Assembly: GCF_016598575.1 (NCBI RefSeq)
Contig: NZ_CP066801.1
Coordinates: 4,216,001-4,280,000, forward strand
DNA from: Streptomyces sp. HSG2
GTDB taxonomy: Bacteria; Actinomycetota; Actinomycetes; Streptomycetales; Streptomycetaceae
Direction of reading: 5' to 3'
Length of the DNA stretch: 64,000 nt
The notes beneath the pieces are model-generated. The model worked only from the letters and a program-made list of their open reading frames with translations, had not been told where the DNA came from and searched no databases. Position 1 is the first letter of the stretch. Each line of letters starts with the position of its first letter. A program made the translations under genes and the position numbers. This document shows positions 62,221-64,000 of the stretch, piece after piece.

Positions 62221-63278
62221 TTCGCCGCCGACTTCCGCACCGGCGGCGTCTCCTGCGCCGCGTGCGCCGCGGGCGCCTTCGCCGCTTCCTCGATCGGGGT
62301 GGGGACCGCCAGGGGCGCCGACGCCCCTCCCTTGGTCCCGCCGTCGCCGGCCGGGCCGTTCAGGCGCTTCAGGCCTTGGCGCAGGGCCGAGGCGTAGGTG
62401 TCGTCGGGGTCCAGCCGCCGCAGTTCCTCGGCGATCAGCTCCGCTGTGTCCCGGCGCTTGAGCGCCACCGCGCGGTCGGGTTGGCCGTGGATGGACAGGG
62501 TCGCGAGAGTGCCGTCGCCCCGGTCCAGGGCGATCGGGCCGCAGTCCGTGTCCAACCGGACGGCGGTCAACCCGGGACCGGCGGAGGAGGACCGCTCCAC
62601 GGGCACTCCCAACCGCTCGGCGAGCCACATCGCCAGCAGCTCGCGACTGGGGTCGACTTCCTCGCCCTCCACCTGGACGCCCCGTACTTCGCAGGCCACC
62701 TGGTCCAGGGCCGCCGCCAGCATCGACCGCCACGGCGTGATCCTGGTCCAGGACAGGTCCGTGTCGCCCGGGGTGTAGTTGCGAGCCCGGGTGATCAGCT
62801 CCGCGACGGGCCGCTCGCACGCGTAGGTGTCGGTGACCCGACGCTGGGCCAGGGAACCCAGCGGATCGCTGGCCGGGTTCGTGGGCGCGTCGGCCGGCCA
62901 CCACACCACGACCGGCGCGTCCGGCAACAGCAGCGGCAGCACCACCGACTGGGCGTGGTCGACGACCTCGCCGTGCAACCGCAGCACGACCGTCTCGCCG
63001 GTGCCCGCGTCGGTGCCGAGGCGGACCTCGGCGTCCAGCCGGGACCTGGTGCGGTCGCGGGGGGTGCGCGAGACCCGCCTGATCACCACCAGGGTCCGTG
63101 AGGGGTGCTCGTGCGAGGCCTCGCCCGCCGCCTTCAGCGCGTCGTAGGCGTTCTCCTCGTCCGTGACGACCACGAGGGTGAGCACCATGCCGATGGCCGG
63201 CGTGCCGATGGCCCGGCGGCCTTGCACCAGTGCCTTGTTGACCTTGCCGGCTGTCGTGTCGATGAGGTCGATCTTCAT
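62217..63278 (-). CDS. opcA: Glucose-6-phosphate dehydrogenase assembly protein OpcA
   Basis: 353-residue activator/assembly factor for glucose-6-phosphate dehydrogenase, found in cyanobacteria and actinobacteria. The start MKIDLIDTTAGKVNKALVQG, the segment TLVVVTDEENAYDALKAA, and VVLPLLLPDAPVVVWWPADAP with NYTPGDTDLSWTRITPWRSML are typical of the family. The C-terminal 45 residues are Ala/Lys/Pro-rich and not conserved in character. The ATG at 63278 overlaps the zwf stop (ATGA), so translation is coupled and stoichiometric with Zwf is likely. Confidence 0.95.
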   Translation of the reverse strand: MKIDLIDTTAGKVNKALVQGRRAIGTPAIGMVLTLVVVTDEENAYDALKAAGEASHEHPSRTLVVIRRVSRTPRDRTRSRLDAEVRLGTDAGTGETVVLRLHGEVVDHAQSVVLPLLLPDAPVVVWWPADAPTNPASDPLGSLAQRRVTDTYACERPVAELITRARNYTPGDTDLSWTRITPWRSMLAAALDQVACEVRGVQVEGEEVDPSRELLAMWLAERLGVPVERSSSAGPGLTAVRLDTDCGPIALDRGDGTLATLSIHGQPDRAVALKRRDTAELIAEELRRLDPDDTYASALRQGLKRLNGPAGDGGTKGGASAPLAVPTPIEEAAKAPAAHAAQETPPVRKSAAK

Positions 63279-64000
63279 GGCCGGCGCCAGCTCCGTCCGT
63301 CTCGCTCGAGCATGTGGTCCGCCTCGGCGGGTCCCCAGGTACCGGCGGGGTACCGGGCCGGGGCGCCGTGTCGTTCCCAGTACTCCTCGATCGGGTCGAG
63401 GATGCGCCAGGACAGTTCGACCTCCTCGGTTCGGGGGAACAGGTTGGCGTCGCCGAGGAGGACGTCCAGGATGAGTCGCTCGTAGGCCTCGGGGCTCGAC
63501 TCGGTGAAGGACTCGCCGTAGGCGAAGTCCATCGAGACGTCCCTGATCTCCATCGACGTGCCGGGAACCTTCGAGCCGAACCTGACCGTGACGCCCTCGT
63601 CGGGCTGCACTCGGACGACGATCGCGTTCTGTCCCAGCTCCGCGGTGGCGGTGGAGTCGAAGGGGGAGTGGGGGGCGCGTTGGAAAACGACGGCGATCTC
63701 CGTCACGCGGCGGCCCAGCCGCTTGCCGGTGCGCAGGTAGAAGGGGACGCCCGCCCAGCGGCGGTTGTCGATCGCCAGTCTGATCGCGGCGTAGGTGTCG
63801 GTCTTCGACTTCGGGTCGATCCCCTCCTCGTCGAGGTAGCCGATGACCTTGGCTCCGCCCTGCCAACCCGCCGCGTACTGGGCACGCACCGTGTCCCGGC
63901 CCAGGTCCTTGGGCAGCCGGACGGCCCCGAGCACCTTGGTCTTCTCGGCGGCCAACGCGTCCGCGTCGAAGGAGGCGGGTTCCTCCATGGTGGTGAGGGC
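63275..64000 (-). CDS. zwf: Glucose-6-phosphate 1-dehydrogenase (C-terminal part; 5' end outside window)
   Basis: First enzyme of the oxidative pentose phosphate pathway, generating NADPH. Only the last 241 residues are inside the window; full-length enzymes are about 500. The visible part begins with the linker before KVLGAVRLPKDLGRD and contains YLDEEGIDPKSKTDTYAAIR, RWAGVPFYLRTGKRLGRRVTEI, IVVRVQPDEGVTVRFGSKVPG and the closing AYERLILDVLLGDANLFPRTEEVELSW. All belong to the substrate-binding and tetramer domain; the NADP fold and catalytic His lie upstream. Its stop overlaps opcA. Confidence 0.97.
   Translation of the reverse strand, partial: ALTTMEEPASFDADALAAEKTKVLGAVRLPKDLGRDTVRAQYAAGWQGGAKVIGYLDEEGIDPKSKTDTYAAIRLAIDNRRWAGVPFYLRTGKRLGRRVTEIAVVFQRAPHSPFDSTATAELGQNAIVVRVQPDEGVTVRFGSKVPGTSMEIRDVSMDFAYGESFTESSPEAYERLILDVLLGDANLFPRTEEVELSWRILDPIEEYWERHGAPARYPAGTWGPAEADHMLERDGRSWRRP

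Overview
The window is a stretch of a high-GC actinobacterial chromosome, almost certainly Streptomyces or a close streptomycete. Supporting signs are the strong GC bias at third codon positions, frequent GTG/TTG starts, many GTGA and ATGA overlaps, WhiA, a histidine-kinase-like ATPase / XRE-DUF5753 / DUF397 cluster, mycothiol-dependent enzymes and an OpcA-type glucose-6-phosphate dehydrogenase partner. The gene order (liv genes - polA - rpsA - coaE - uvrB - aroQ - uvrA - uvrC - rapZ - yvcK - whiA - gap - pgk - tpiA - secG - pgi - pgl - opcA - zwf) matches the conserved core order I remember for S. coelicolor. No phage, insertion sequence, CRISPR array, rRNA or tRNA was seen.

Layout. 1-4.9 kb: branched-chain amino-acid ABC importer (livK, livH, livM, partial livG), all on the minus strand. 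5.2-9.7 kb: PaaI-type thioesterase with a long operator-like palindrome, polA, and a DUF4184 membrane protein. 10-18.7 kb: secreted lytic transglycosylase, a 44-residue membrane miniprotein, a DUF3068 protein, a methyltransferase, rpsA with a structured leader, a PAC2 protein, coaE, a TPR protein and an S4 RNA-binding protein. 18.8-21.3 kb: a signalling-type cluster (unknown ORF, ATPase, XRE regulator, DUF397). 21.4-33.2 kb: stand-alone GltD paralogue, glycerophosphodiesterase, uvrB, a TerC manganese exporter behind a yybP-ykoY riboswitch, aroQ, an MBL hydrolase, a maleylpyruvate isomerase-like protein, and uvrA. 33.3-41.5 kb: sugar kinase, Rieske lipoprotein, HTH regulator, then the tightly coupled uvrC-rapZ-yvcK-whiA operon. 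41.8-50.8 kb: secreted M14 carboxypeptidase, gap, pgk-tpiA, secG, an RbpA-family protein and pgi. 50.9-61.3 kb: an accessory-looking block with a PadR-controlled ABC (MacB/FtsX-type) exporter, a divergent orphan solute-binding protein, and an alpha-glucosidase/sugar-ABC operon. 61.4-64 kb: pgl, opcA and partial zwf on the minus strand.

How the genes work together. DNA repair is unusually well represented: PolA and all three excinuclease subunits lie within 33 kb. Lower glycolysis (gap, pgk, tpiA, pgi) and the oxidative pentose phosphate entry (zwf, opcA, pgl) flank the alpha-glucosidase importer, so imported and hydrolysed maltooligosaccharides or similar sugars would feed directly into these routes. 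No ATPase is encoded with the sugar importer; in streptomycetes a shared MsiK-type ATPase normally serves.

The most striking observations are (i) the Mn2+ riboswitch whose closing-stem 3' strand is a perfect 10-base complement of the terC Shine-Dalgarno region, (ii) a sugar ABC permease with an SdrD B/prealbumin-like domain inserted in an extracytoplasmic loop, (iii) a 14-codon minigene linking the two permeases, (iv) an rpsA leader stem that buries the Shine-Dalgarno sequence, and (v) several long operator-like palindromes.
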